Below, in pieces: positions 17,399-26,395 of a stretch of 64,000 nucleotides of DNA. The position numbers were made by a program, and so were the translations under genes. This DNA is from Scytonema sp045865695 (GTDB taxonomy: Bacteria; Cyanobacteriota; Cyanobacteriia; Cyanobacteriales; Nostocaceae), in the NCBI RefSeq assembly GCF_045865695.1, contig NZ_BAACAP010000231.1, positions 43,276-107,275 on the forward strand. The letters run 5' to 3'. The notes below the pieces were generated by a model, which was not told the origin of the DNA, did no database searches, and saw only the letters and a program-made list of their open reading frames with translations. Within the stretch, counting starts at the first letter, position 1, and each line of letters opens with the position of its first letter.

Positions 17399-20300
17399 TT
17401 AATCAACTTTAAATTGGTCGGCACTTGTCTGAAGATTTTGTGCCATGGTGAGAAGTTCTTTAAAAGAGGTAGAAATCTCTATAGAATTCTCTTTGGTTGT
17501 ATTAGCAATAGCAGCAACTTGTGTCATGGTTTGGGTGACTGATTCAAACTGTTGTGTTTGAATTTGTGTTGCTTGAGTAATACCTTCCACAAGTTGGCTA
17601 ATTTGGTTTGTTGCTGTCACAATTGCATTGAGATTTTGGCGGGCTTCGTGAACTTGCATGGTTCCTGTAGCAACTTGCTGAATGGCGCGTTCCATTGCCA
17701 TAGAAACTTCTGCCGTACCTTTTTGGATGTCTTCAACGAGTTGCTCAATCTCAGTTGCTGCGTCAGCAGATTGACGTGCTAAAGTTCGGACTTCATCGGC
17801 GACAACAGCAAAACCGCGTCCGTATTGCCCTGCTTTGGTGGCTTCAATGGCTGCATTTAAAGCCAGCAATTGGGTTTGAGTGGTAAAGTGACCGATCAAA
17901 TTGACAACTTTAGAAACTTTTTGGGAAGCTTCTGAGAAGCGCTTGAGGCGTTTGCTAGTTTCTGCAACTGTTTCCCGAATGTCCAAAATTCCGTCTACAG
18001 TGCGGTTCATAGCTGCATCCCCTTGCTGCACAATTTGATTGGTTTGTTGAGCAGCTACTTCTACCTGTTGCGCGTTTGTGGCTACGGCTTTAGTGGAGTT
18101 TGCCATTGTCTGCATTTGCTCTAAAGCATTGTCCAGAGACTGAAATTGTTGCTGTGCTTGGTTGGCTAAACCAACGATAGAAGCAACGCTTGCTTGAGAG
18201 GTTTGAGCAACTTTTCTCGAAGATGTCTGCACCTGCATGATAATCTTTCGTAGACTCTGTAAGGTGTTGTTGTAAACATCAGCAATTGTACCGACTTCAC
18301 CTTCTGTGACTGTTGCTCGAACGGTTAAATCTCCGCTTAGTGCTGGTTGGACTGCAGATAACAACTGAATCACTTCCTTCTGCAATTGTTCTTTTGCTGC
18401 TTTTTCTCTTGCGCCTGCTTCTGAAAGTTGCTGTGCTGAAGAACGTAGTTTTTCTAAGTAATCTGCTTGTTGTAAAGCAAGTCCGATTTGTACTCCTACT
18501 TGAGCTAACAAGTTAACGTCTATTTGTTCCCATTGGCGCGGTTCGTCATTCTGATAAGCTCCTAATAGTCCCCAAAGTCGATCGCCTTTAAAAATAGGAG
18601 CAATCATGTAAGCCTTTGTTCCCCATTGTTCCAGGAGTTGAACGTGGCATTCTTGATGCCCTACAGTATAAATGTCGTTGACACTGAAAGTTTCCTTACG
18701 GCGATAACGACCACCTTTGGTTTCTTGAAGATATGTATCTTCTGTCCGGGCTAGCTCAGTTCCAACAACTTTTGTCCAATCGCTATGCACGTCCTCAACG
18801 ACAAATTCACCACCCCAGCCCGGATTAAAGCGGTAGATAGCGACTCTACTCGTCTTTAATTGTCTCCGCAATTCCTGAACAGCCATTTGCAAAAGGTTGT
18901 CTAGTGAGAAATTCTCTTGAATCAGAGCTAATCCAAGTCTATAAACGAGTTTGCTATAAGCACTTCCTTGTTCTACAGATTTGGCTAATCTTTGTGATTG
19001 TACTCGCAGTTCCTCAATATACTCCGCCTGTTGCAATACAATTCCTAGTTGTAAACCAATTTGCGTCAATATTTTGACTTCTATGTCTTCCCAGTGCCTA
19101 GGACCGCTGTGTTGGAAAGCTGAAAGTAATCCCCAAAGCTTTTGCCCTTGAAATATGGCAACAACTAAGCAAGATTTAATTCCGAAGTGCTCTAAGGCTT
19201 CAATATGGCAATCGGTTAGCCCACCATCGTAAACATTATCTACAATAAAGGGTTCATTGTTGCGGAACCTTCCGCCTTGATGTTCGTTTAAAAACTTGTC
19301 TTCCCAACCACTGCCTACTAATTTGGGCCATCCTCCAGATTCAGACTCAATAACGAAGTCACCAAAATAATCTGGACGAAATTTATAAATGGTAACCCGT
19401 TCTAGATTGAGAAGTTTGCGAACTTCTTGAGCTGTTGTCTTGAAAATCGTGTCTATATCTGATGACTGACGAATTTTATCAATGACTTTGGCAGCAGACC
19501 GTTCTATCTCTGCTGTTTTGGTTATCTGAGCAGACTGTTCTTTGATTTGTTTCAGGTATTCTGCTTGCTGTATGGCTATTCCTAGTTGATTGCTAATTTG
19601 GGTAAGCACTTTAACTTCTGATTCTTCCCATTGGCGGGGATTGGAGTTTTGGTAGGCTGCTAACAAACCCCAGAGTTTATTACCTTTGATGATTGGAGTA
19701 ATAATATAAGCTCTAGCTTGATACTGTTGTTCTAAAACCTCAAGGTAACAAGGTGAAAATCCTTGCTGGTGAATATCGTTAACAACTCTAAAGTTTGCGG
19801 CTGTTGTAAATTGTCCTGCTTGGGTTTGTTGTAAATGGGTGTCTGTAACTTTAGGATTACCGCCTCCAAGGATTTTCGCACTGCACTCACTGACGTTTTC
19901 TCGCAGGAGTGGATTTTCTAACTGTTCTTGCAACATAGAAACCCAGCCACTTGTGACTGACTCAGCAACGAACTCTCCACTCCAATCTTCTTCAAAGCGG
20001 TAAATCACTACTCGTTCTGCTTTTAATAGAGTTCGGACTTCTTGAGTTGCCATTTTAAAAATGACATTGATGTCTAGGGGTTGGCGTATTCTCTCAATAA
20101 CTCGCGTTAGCGATCGCTCTCTTTCTGCTACAATCTGCTCTGATTTTTGCTGGAGTTGAGCGGCTGATTCAGCTTGCTTGAGGATAGTACCAAGACGACT
20201 ACTCGCGAGCGACAGGAGCGTGATTTCAGAATCTTGCCAGTGTCGGGGACTGGAGTTTTGAAAAACAGCCAGTAAACCCCAAAGTTGTTCGCCTTCAAAA

Positions 20301-21541
20301 ATGGGAGCAATGATATAAGCTTTAGCCTGAAATTTTGCTAAAGTTTCTAGATAGCAATTAGAGAAACCTGATGTAGAGATGTCATCAACCCGCTTGACGC
20401 CTTTTCCTCTGACAAAACTTCCACCTTGTGTATCTTTGAGATAAGTATCGGTGGAACGGTTTGCTGGATTGCCTAATAACTTTACAGTACAGAGATCGGA
20501 ATCTACTATATTCTCTGAGTGAAGAGTGCTATCATTTTCTTGTTCCTGCATCAAGGATACCCAGCCTGCACCAACCGATTCAGCAATAAATTCACCACTC
20601 CAATCGGAAGCAAACCGATAAACAGTCACTCTATCGGCTTTGAAAAACTGCCGTAGTAGTTGAGTTATATTACCAAGAGTTGTGCTGGCATCAGAAGACG
20701 GAGGGATTTTTTGCAGAATTTGAGCCAAAACTTTTTCCTGCTTGGCGTCTTCATTTCTCTGGGTTTGTAGCTCTACTGTTTGTAACTTCAGCTTCAGTTC
20801 AGCAACTATATGATGCAACAAGTTTAACTCTGCTTCTTTCCACATTCGAGCATGAGAACATTGCTGAACCACAAGCAATCCCCAAACTAGCCCTTCTATT
20901 ACAATCGGTAGAATCAAACTAGTCTGAATTTGGAATTGTTTGAGAAGTTGGAGTTGGTAAGCACTCAAGGCGTTTTCATAAATATTTCTAACAACGATAT
21001 CTGGCTGTTGTTGGCAACTTGCTCGATCTTCTACTCCAAAAGCGATCGCTGGTAAAGATTCCCCTAAAGTTGGTGTATAACCGGATGTCATTGATTCAGC
21101 TAATACCATACCGTAGTTGTTAGACTGAAAACGATAAATTAATGCACGATCGACTTGTAAGAGTTTGCGAATCTCAATCGCTGTAGTTCTTAATAACGTA
21201 TCGACGCTTGTTGCTTGGTGCATCTGATTCAGAAGTTCCGACAACCTTTGTCGTTCGTGCTTGGAGTGTTGCTCTGTTGCGATCGCTAGATCGATATCAA
21301 AATGGGTTTGTAATTCCTGAACCCATTTTTCCAATTGCAGAATTTTGTCACGCGCTTCTGGTTTAATAGAATGTTCTTGCTGTAAATCTATCTTTATAGC
21401 AGTTACCAAATCCAAAGCTTTGTGTAAATCTAAATTTTCTTTTATCTGTTTTTTTTCTCCATCACCATTACTATAAATTGAAGCTTCTTCAAAAGAAGAT
21501 TGCAAACTCAAACTTTGTTCGATTTGTTGAAAACGCTGCAT
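17399..21541 (-). CDS. Methyl-accepting phototaxis receptor with five GAF domains (PixJ/PtxD-like)
   Basis: This 1380-aa protein carries five tandem GAF domains at about residues 110-255, 285-455, 490-655, 690-845 and 885-1035. They are followed by a methyl-accepting signalling domain (about 1060-1380, hairpin near IEATKAGQYGRGFAVVADEV). GAF4 and GAF5 have the cyanobacteriochrome Cys-His pair (C778-H779 in DCHIEAL, C965-H966 in ECHVQLL). GAF2 and GAF3 keep the Cys but have Tyr next (C396-Y, C598-Y). GAF1 lacks the Cys (SAYQLQL). No DXCF second cysteine is visible, so red/green-type photochemistry is the best guess for domains that bind bilin. No membrane segment is seen, so it is probably a soluble receptor. 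Coiled-coil linkers (QQAEYLKQIKEQSAQ) join the GAFs. It sits in a pix/ptx-type operon for directional motility, likely of hormogonia. Confidence 0.93.
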   Translation of the reverse strand: MQRFQQIEQSLSLQSSFEEASIYSNGDGEKKQIKENLDLHKALDLVTAIKIDLQQEHSIKPEARDKILQLEKWVQELQTHFDIDLAIATEQHSKHERQRLSELLNQMHQATSVDTLLRTTAIEIRKLLQVDRALIYRFQSNNYGMVLAESMTSGYTPTLGESLPAIAFGVEDRASCQQQPDIVVRNIYENALSAYQLQLLKQFQIQTSLILPIVIEGLVWGLLVVQQCSHARMWKEAELNLLHHIVAELKLKLQTVELQTQRNEDAKQEKVLAQILQKIPPSSDASTTLGNITQLLRQFFKADRVTVYRFASDWSGEFIAESVGAGWVSLMQEQENDSTLHSENIVDSDLCTVKLLGNPANRSTDTYLKDTQGGSFVRGKGVKRVDDISTSGFSNCYLETLAKFQAKAYIIAPIFEGEQLWGLLAVFQNSSPRHWQDSEITLLSLASSRLGTILKQAESAAQLQQKSEQIVAERERSLTRVIERIRQPLDINVIFKMATQEVRTLLKAERVVIYRFEEDWSGEFVAESVTSGWVSMLQEQLENPLLRENVSECSAKILGGGNPKVTDTHLQQTQAGQFTTAANFRVVNDIHQQGFSPCYLEVLEQQYQARAYIITPIIKGNKLWGLLAAYQNSNPRQWEESEVKVLTQISNQLGIAIQQAEYLKQIKEQSAQITKTAEIERSAAKVIDKIRQSSDIDTIFKTTAQEVRKLLNLERVTIYKFRPDYFGDFVIESESGGWPKLVGSGWEDKFLNEHQGGRFRNNEPFIVDNVYDGGLTDCHIEALEHFGIKSCLVVAIFQGQKLWGLLSAFQHSGPRHWEDIEVKILTQIGLQLGIVLQQAEYIEELRVQSQRLAKSVEQGSAYSKLVYRLGLALIQENFSLDNLLQMAVQELRRQLKTSRVAIYRFNPGWGGEFVVEDVHSDWTKVVGTELARTEDTYLQETKGGRYRRKETFSVNDIYTVGHQECHVQLLEQWGTKAYMIAPIFKGDRLWGLLGAYQNDEPRQWEQIDVNLLAQVGVQIGLALQQADYLEKLRSSAQQLSEAGAREKAAKEQLQKEVIQLLSAVQPALSGDLTVRATVTEGEVGTIADVYNNTLQSLRKIIMQVQTSSRKVAQTSQASVASIVGLANQAQQQFQSLDNALEQMQTMANSTKAVATNAQQVEVAAQQTNQIVQQGDAAMNRTVDGILDIRETVAETSKRLKRFSEASQKVSKVVNLIGHFTTQTQLLALNAAIEATKAGQYGRGFAVVADEVRTLARQSADAATEIEQLVEDIQKGTAEVSMAMERAIQQVATGTMQVHEARQNLNAIVTATNQISQLVEGITQATQIQTQQFESVTQTMTQVAAIANTTKENSIEISTSFKELLTMAQNLQTSADQFKVD

Positions 21542-21629
21542 GAAAATACCTAAATCCTTTTCCTAATTTCAAGTAGGTTGGGCCTTGCCTGTTTAACACT
21601 TAAGAGAAAGTTTGTAAAGTTTACCGTCT

Positions 21630-22142
21630 CTAATGATGTACTTGCCAGAGGTGGCTCTGAATAATAGCTGTGACATCTAAAACAAGATTGTCACCAGGTA
21701 AAACACCCAATACAAAAGGTAAAAGCGAACGAGGAAATAAACCAGTTACCACCTTTTGCAGTTGTTCTAGATCGTGTACCTCAACATCATTAACTCGCTC
21801 TACTACTAGACCTACAGCCTGTTGATTCACTTGAACCACAATTGCGATAGGAGTCGCTATAACTGGTGCAGCATAGTTAATAATATGACTGATATCGATA
21901 AGCCAAAGCATTTCTCCTCGCCAATTACAAATGCCTAAAATACAGTTTGGCATTTCAGGAATTGGTAAAATATCGACTATGTTAACTTTTATAACTTCTG
22001 CAACTTCTTCTAGAGATATTAAGGCACTATTTTGCGAGTCAAGAGGAAAACGTAGGAATTTAGAAAGATTTTTTTCAGGAGGTAATGGGTTTAATCCTAA
22101 AGGATCTAAGTTGATTGCTGTTAATGATGAATTAGTCTGCAT
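21630..22142 (-). CDS. CheW-like adaptor (PixI/PtxC-like)
   Basis: This 170-aa protein has a CheW domain after a ~30-residue leader (KFLRFPLDSQNSALISLEEVAEVIKV, ILGICNWRGEMLWLIDISHIIN, VGLVVERVNDVEV). It couples the multi-GAF receptor to the CheA kinase. It lies between the CheY gene (140-bp gap) and the receptor gene (88-bp gap), matching pixI in the pixGHIJL order. No other domain is present. Confidence 0.9.
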   Translation of the reverse strand: MQTNSSLTAINLDPLGLNPLPPEKNLSKFLRFPLDSQNSALISLEEVAEVIKVNIVDILPIPEMPNCILGICNWRGEMLWLIDISHIINYAAPVIATPIAIVVQVNQQAVGLVVERVNDVEVHDLEQLQKVVTGLFPRSLLPFVLGVLPGDNLVLDVTAIIQSHLWQVHH

Positions 22143-22282
22143 ATCTCATACTAGAATAACTTGTTATTAATAAGTAACTGGACTAAAATAAATACACTCA
22201 CAAAAGTTGGGCATGGGGTATTGGGCATAGGGCAAAGCAAAAACATTATTTAAATTAATTATGTCCAATTACTTACAAATAA

Positions 22283-22663
22283 TTAATAACGAGTCATAAA
22301 TTTATTAGTCAAGTTTTTAATTATTTGAATAAGTTGCTGTTGGTCTACTGGTTTAGATATATAAGCATTAGCCCCTAACATTGAACCCCAAAGTTTATCT
22401 GCTTCTGTTCCTTTAGTTGAACACATAACCACAGGAATGTGCTGAGTCATAGAATTAGTTTTCAGTTCTCGACAAAGTTCAAACCCACTTTGACCTGGTA
22501 GAATAACATCTAAAATGACTAAATCTGGAGTTTGTAATTGCAGTTTAATTTGCGCCTCTTCACTACTTCTAGCACAGATGACCGATATCCCTGCTTGTTT
22601 GAGATAAGAGGTTATTACTTGTGTTTCAGTCAAGCTATCTTCAACTAAAAGGATTGTGGTCAT
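22283..22663 (-). CDS. CheY-like response regulator (PixH/PtxB-like)
   Basis: This 126-aa single receiver domain begins MTTILLVEDSLTETQ, with phospho-acceptor Asp in LVILDVILPG, a conserved Thr/Ser in VVMCSTKG and Lys in YISKPVD. I start it at ATG 22663. An upstream ATG at 22690 would add MINDYGKLF, which is translated from the repeat tract. It would be phosphorylated by the CheA-like kinase encoded downstream. It lies second in the operon, after the PATAN-REC gene. Confidence 0.9.
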   Translation of the reverse strand: MTTILLVEDSLTETQVITSYLKQAGISVICARSSEEAQIKLQLQTPDLVILDVILPGQSGFELCRELKTNSMTQHIPVVMCSTKGTEADKLWGSMLGANAYISKPVDQQQLIQIIKNLTNKFMTRY

Positions 22664-22681
22664 AAAAAGTTTTCCGTAGTC

Positions 22682-22800
22682 ATTTATCATTGGTCAATGG
22701 TCATTTGTCATTGGTCAATGGTCAATGGTCATTTGTCATTTGTCATTGGTCACTGGTAACTGTTTACTGGTAACTGGTCACTGGTCACTATTTACTGGTC
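22682..22800. repeat. Heptamer-type tandem repeat tract (TCATTGGTCA...)
   Basis: Degenerate units GGTCAATGGTCATTTGTCATT and GGTAACTGGTCACTGGTCAC fill the whole gap between the two response-regulator genes and slightly overlap the 3' end of the upstream gene, supplying its last codons. A similar ACCAGTGACCAGTG tract follows the M28 peptidase gene at 33651. Confidence 0.85.
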
Positions 22801-24266
22801 ACTGATTTCGGTAGGTACTTTTGTAAAATTTTTAGCACCTTCTCCGTCTCGATTGGTTTTGCTAAAAAGCCTGACGAACCAACCATTTTCGCTCTAACGC
22901 GGTCTAAAATTCCATCGTTACTTGTTACAATAATAACAGGTATATTGTTTAAAGCTGAGACACGGCGAATTTGAGCGCAAATTTCATAACCATTTGCAAT
23001 AGGCATGACTAAATCTAGAAAAATTAAGCTGGGCTTATTCTCTAGTAAGGTTGTTAATGCACTCACTGATTCTTGTATATTTATACACCTATAACCAGAT
23101 TGTGTCAGGATATAAGTCATTTTTAAACCGTCGCTTCGACTATCATCGATGTAAGCGATTAAGGGGCTTTCTTGTTGGGGTTGAACCGTACTTGCGTTCT
23201 TAGTTATCAACTCTAGTGGAGAAGTGTAGGAGCTTTCATGGGATTGAGTTGTAGGTTGAGATGCTCGATGTGCGATCGTTTCTGTTGCGATCGCTAAATT
23301 CCCCTGTAAATTCTGTTGGGGAATAGCACTCACAGATAGTGAGACAATTGGTAATGAAACAGATGCTTTCGCTGAAGAATGATTGGAGATATAGTAGTTT
23401 TCTACTTGTATTTGTCTGTCTCGCTCGGGAAAACTGCTGATATTATTTGTGGGAGTAATAGGTTGAGATGATGAAGATACAGTTGGCTTGGCATCCTTAA
23501 CAGAATTAAAAAATTTAGAGGATTTTTTATTTTGATGTAAGGAATTTACGAATTTTACTGGAACGGCGCGATCGCGAATCGGTGAAAGTTCCAGAACGCT
23601 TTGATTGACCAATTGCTGTACGTCATTAGCTACTGTTACGACAGGCTGTTGGAGTTGTGTAGCAAGATCCCAAATTGTATTTTCTCCATTAACCAGCTGA
23701 GTAACTCCAAAATAATTTTTAGGAACTCTAAAATTTTCAAAGTTTGGCTGTTTAACAATTGGTGTATCATTGAGGTTCAACTGCCCCAAATCCATATTGC
23801 GCCATCTATTCCTTTGTTCAACGGCTATACACAAGCATTGTTTTACATCTATTAAAGCAATTGGGCGTAATTTTGTAGGTAACCAATGAGTTTCTAATTT
23901 AGAGCGAGCAACAAGATCGAATAAAACTTCATCAATTGTTTGACTAACAATGCTTTTTACTTGAGTTAAGGTTAAATAATTTTGTTCGAGACCCAACCTA
24001 AGCAGGTAATATTCCCAAAGCTCGTCCTTTTGTAAAGTTATGTTGTAGTCTTCAAATTTCCAACTAGGACATTCCTGGGTAACGACTCTATACCAACGAC
24101 GAACGCGATGTGTTTCCTTGGTGGCGTATAGCAAACGCCCTAGAAATAAGTATAAATGCCATCTTTCATCAGACGAAGAGAAAATAAGTTCCCCTGTCGC
24201 TCGTTGTTGGCTTAGAACAGCCAATCCTTTAGCAAAATTGGCAAAACTTGGAAGTCCTGGTTGCAT
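22788..24266 (-). CDS. PATAN-domain response regulator (PatA family, PixG/PtxA-like)
   Basis: This 492-aa protein has an N-terminal PATAN/DUF4388-type domain (SFANFAKGLAVLSQQRATGELIFSS, LYLFLGRLLYATKETHRVRRW). A Ser/Thr/Pro-rich linker spans about residues 240-355. The C-terminal receiver (LIAYIDDSRSDG, phospho-acceptor in IFLDLVMP, GFLAKPIE) follows. PatA-family regulators affect type IV pilus placement or heterocyst patterning. Being first in the phototaxis operon, this one is most likely PixG/PtxA-like. The last codons (SVTSK) run into the downstream heptamer repeat tract. Confidence 0.9.
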   Translation of the reverse strand: MQPGLPSFANFAKGLAVLSQQRATGELIFSSSDERWHLYLFLGRLLYATKETHRVRRWYRVVTQECPSWKFEDYNITLQKDELWEYYLLRLGLEQNYLTLTQVKSIVSQTIDEVLFDLVARSKLETHWLPTKLRPIALIDVKQCLCIAVEQRNRWRNMDLGQLNLNDTPIVKQPNFENFRVPKNYFGVTQLVNGENTIWDLATQLQQPVVTVANDVQQLVNQSVLELSPIRDRAVPVKFVNSLHQNKKSSKFFNSVKDAKPTVSSSSQPITPTNNISSFPERDRQIQVENYYISNHSSAKASVSLPIVSLSVSAIPQQNLQGNLAIATETIAHRASQPTTQSHESSYTSPLELITKNASTVQPQQESPLIAYIDDSRSDGLKMTYILTQSGYRCINIQESVSALTTLLENKPSLIFLDLVMPIANGYEICAQIRRVSALNNIPVIIVTSNDGILDRVRAKMVGSSGFLAKPIETEKVLKILQKYLPKSVTSK

Positions 24267-24693
24267 TATGTGATTTCCTTAAGATATTCGTTGCTTAAGT
24301 TGTGTGGAAGTTGCACCCAGGTTTTCCTAATTTCTAGCCTTTGGTCGCGAGCGCCAAACAGCAACTCTTTTACTCTCGATCTTTGTAATAGTCTGAGTTT
24401 TTATTCACTTCTATGTTATATCAGTCATATTACGTAAAATATAGAATTTTACCTTAAATATTCTGCAAACAAAGTTTTAAATAAAAGTGAAACATAACCT
24501 TACATCAACATAGAGCCATTTATGAAAAATTTTCAAGCTACTCTTTATAATTATTTACGTTTCATATTAAACTTTACATATTCTCAGACAACGACCAAAA
24601 GATAGATCTTTCTTCTTCAAAAATTTTACAAAAAGTAATTAATAAGCAGAACTCACAAATTAGGTATAAAGCTATCAATCAAGTATGAGGATA
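24267..24693. other. 427-bp AT-rich gap, promoter region of the phototaxis operon
   Basis: No reading frame, repeat or strong hairpin is apparent. The stretch is very AT-rich around 24410-24600. It must contain the promoter for the leftward operon starting at 24266 and the 3' end of the efflux-pump transcript is on the other side. I could not single out a promoter by eye. Confidence 0.4.
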
Positions 24694-25608
24694 TCAACCG
24701 CAACAGGACTCTTGATTGCAAGAAAGGAGAAAACCACCTTTTTCTATTTGAATAGTTGTGTGTTCTATCCCAAAGTTTTCATGAAGTTCCATTCTGATAC
24801 GAGTTAGAAAAGCATCACCAAGACTTCCTGTTGGCATGACGAGATGAGCAGTTAACGCGACTTCAGTAGTACTAATTGCCCAAATATGTAGATCGTGAAC
24901 TTCCACAACACCAGGAAGTTCTCTTAGATAAGTCCGAACTGCCAACAAGTCAATTCCTTTGGGTACGGCATCAAGAGCTAAATCGATAGAATCTCGTAGC
25001 AAGTTCCAAGTACCAACAGTGATAACGATGGCAATAATCAAAGTAATAACTGGGTCAAACCACAGCCAACCAGTTGTCATAATAGCAAGACCGCCAAGTA
25101 CCACACCAAAAGAGACTAAAGCATCCGATGCCATATGTAGAAATGCTGCTTTGATATTCAAATCTCTTTTTCTACCAGACACGAACATCAACGCTGTACC
25201 AGTGTTAATAGCAATTCCCACTAAAGCTACGCCGATAACTACATTTCCAGCGATGGGTACTGGGTTGTAAAGTCGCTTAAATGCTTCGAGAGCAATCGCA
25301 CCCATTGCTAGCAGTAAAAAGCAAGCATTTGCTAGTGCTGCTAGTATGGAAGAACGGCGCAAACCATAAGTATATCGATGTATAAACCGACGCCTAGATA
25401 GCCAAGCAGCTCCCCAAGCCAAGAGTAGCCCCAAAACATCGCTGAGATTGTGACCTGCATCTGCAATTAAAGCTAGGGAATTATTAAAGAAGCCAAACAA
25501 GGCTTCAAGGCAGACAAACCCTAGATTTAATGCAGTCGCGATCGCAAAAGCACGATTATAACTAGGTGGTTCGTGACTGTGACCGTGATGCTGATGAGAA
25601 ATGGGCAT
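24694..25608 (-). CDS. Cation diffusion facilitator (CzcD/ZitB-type metal efflux)
   Basis: This 304-aa inner-membrane protein has six transmembrane helices and a cytoplasmic C-terminal domain. The metal-site pairs are HNLSD in helix II (ADAGHNLSDVLG) and HMASD in helix V. The His-rich N-terminus (SHQHHGHSHEP) and the metallochaperone-like C-terminal domain (EVHDLHIWAIS, HTTIQIE) suit Zn/Co/Cd export in exchange for protons. The last residues, LSCNQESCCG, are Cys-rich and may sense metal. It stands alone, with no recognisable regulator adjacent. Confidence 0.92.
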   Translation of the reverse strand: MPISHQHHGHSHEPPSYNRAFAIATALNLGFVCLEALFGFFNNSLALIADAGHNLSDVLGLLLAWGAAWLSRRRFIHRYTYGLRRSSILAALANACFLLLAMGAIALEAFKRLYNPVPIAGNVVIGVALVGIAINTGTALMFVSGRKRDLNIKAAFLHMASDALVSFGVVLGGLAIMTTGWLWFDPVITLIIAIVITVGTWNLLRDSIDLALDAVPKGIDLLAVRTYLRELPGVVEVHDLHIWAISTTEVALTAHLVMPTGSLGDAFLTRIRMELHENFGIEHTTIQIEKGGFLLSCNQESCCG

Positions 25609-25739
25609 TTTCTTATAGTGTTTGATTGATTATCAAAACAAACATATGAATTTATATTCACATGATAGCTTTCGTTCATTTAACAGTCATTTGAGGCTTT
25701 CAAACAATGCCCGTATAGGGGATTTGACAAATAAAGTAA

Positions 25740-25901
25740 AATGCACTCATAAAAACTTTGAGTGCATTCAACACGAAATCGGAAGGCTTATAATCTTTTT
25801 ACAAAATTCAATGTAAGCCATTTTTCGAGGCTTTGCAGGCTGAAAAAGTCAGAAAAAGTCTGATTCTTCTTAAAAAAGTTTAGAGTGCGAACTCTATGTT
25901 T
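25740..25901. repeat. Hairpins in the 25609-25983 gap
   Basis: Two stem-loops are visible. AATGCACTCA/TGAGTGCATT lies at 25740-25768 with a 9-nt loop. TAGAGT-GCGA-ACTCTA lies at 25881-25896 and is followed by TGTTTTT, as in an intrinsic terminator read rightward. A 64-codon frame at 25622-25816 has no family resemblance. The stretch could encode a small RNA ending at 25901, but no promoter is evident. Confidence 0.5.
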
Positions 25902-25983
25902 TTAAGTATTGAACGTAATGCGGTCATAAAAAAGTAGATAACCCCTTTGCTGGATGAGTGGCGCTCTCTAGACAACTGGCTAG

Positions 25984-26280
25984 TTAGTCAGCACCGCCCA
26001 TATCAAAATTATCCAATCTGATTTCGCGCAGAATGTCCGATGCCTTCCAACCGCTAGAATTGGTGCTAGCAAACCTAGTATAAGTTGGTTCTGCAAGCAT
26101 ATCTATTGGTTCTAGATCCGGTTCTTGCGGTTCTTCTGGTACACTGAATTCTTCAGGCTGAGTGACAAATGACAGCAGTTCAGAATCATTCGATTCGGGT
26201 GGAACTTTTGGAGCAGGTTTTGAGATTCTGATGATACTTTCCTTCACAGGGGTGTGTCTCCTATTCAAGAGGTTTGACAA
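25984..26280 (-). CDS. Small hypothetical protein, Pro/Glu-rich
   Basis: This 98-aa protein begins MSNLLNRRHTPVKESIIRIS and has a disordered acidic and proline-rich middle (FSVPEEPQEPDLEPIDMLAEP). Its end is more conserved-looking (WKASDILREIRLDNFDMGGAD). A GGAG-type ribosome site (AATAGGAGACACACCCC) precedes it, which supports a real gene. I do not recognise a family or function. Confidence 0.6.
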   Translation of the reverse strand: MSNLLNRRHTPVKESIIRISKPAPKVPPESNDSELLSFVTQPEEFSVPEEPQEPDLEPIDMLAEPTYTRFASTNSSGWKASDILREIRLDNFDMGGAD

Positions 26281-26395
26281 ACAAGTCCCCTATTATACGC
26301 TTTTTTTACCGATTAGATCTTCTTTTGTGTCTGGATTTACAGAAAGAGCATTGACTTTCTATAGCAATCCATAAATCATTTATAAACATTTACCT

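Noticed and set aside
25622..25816. 64-codon plus-strand frame after the cation efflux gene
   Set aside because: No ribosome site and no recognisable sequence; it crosses a hairpin at 25740-25768.
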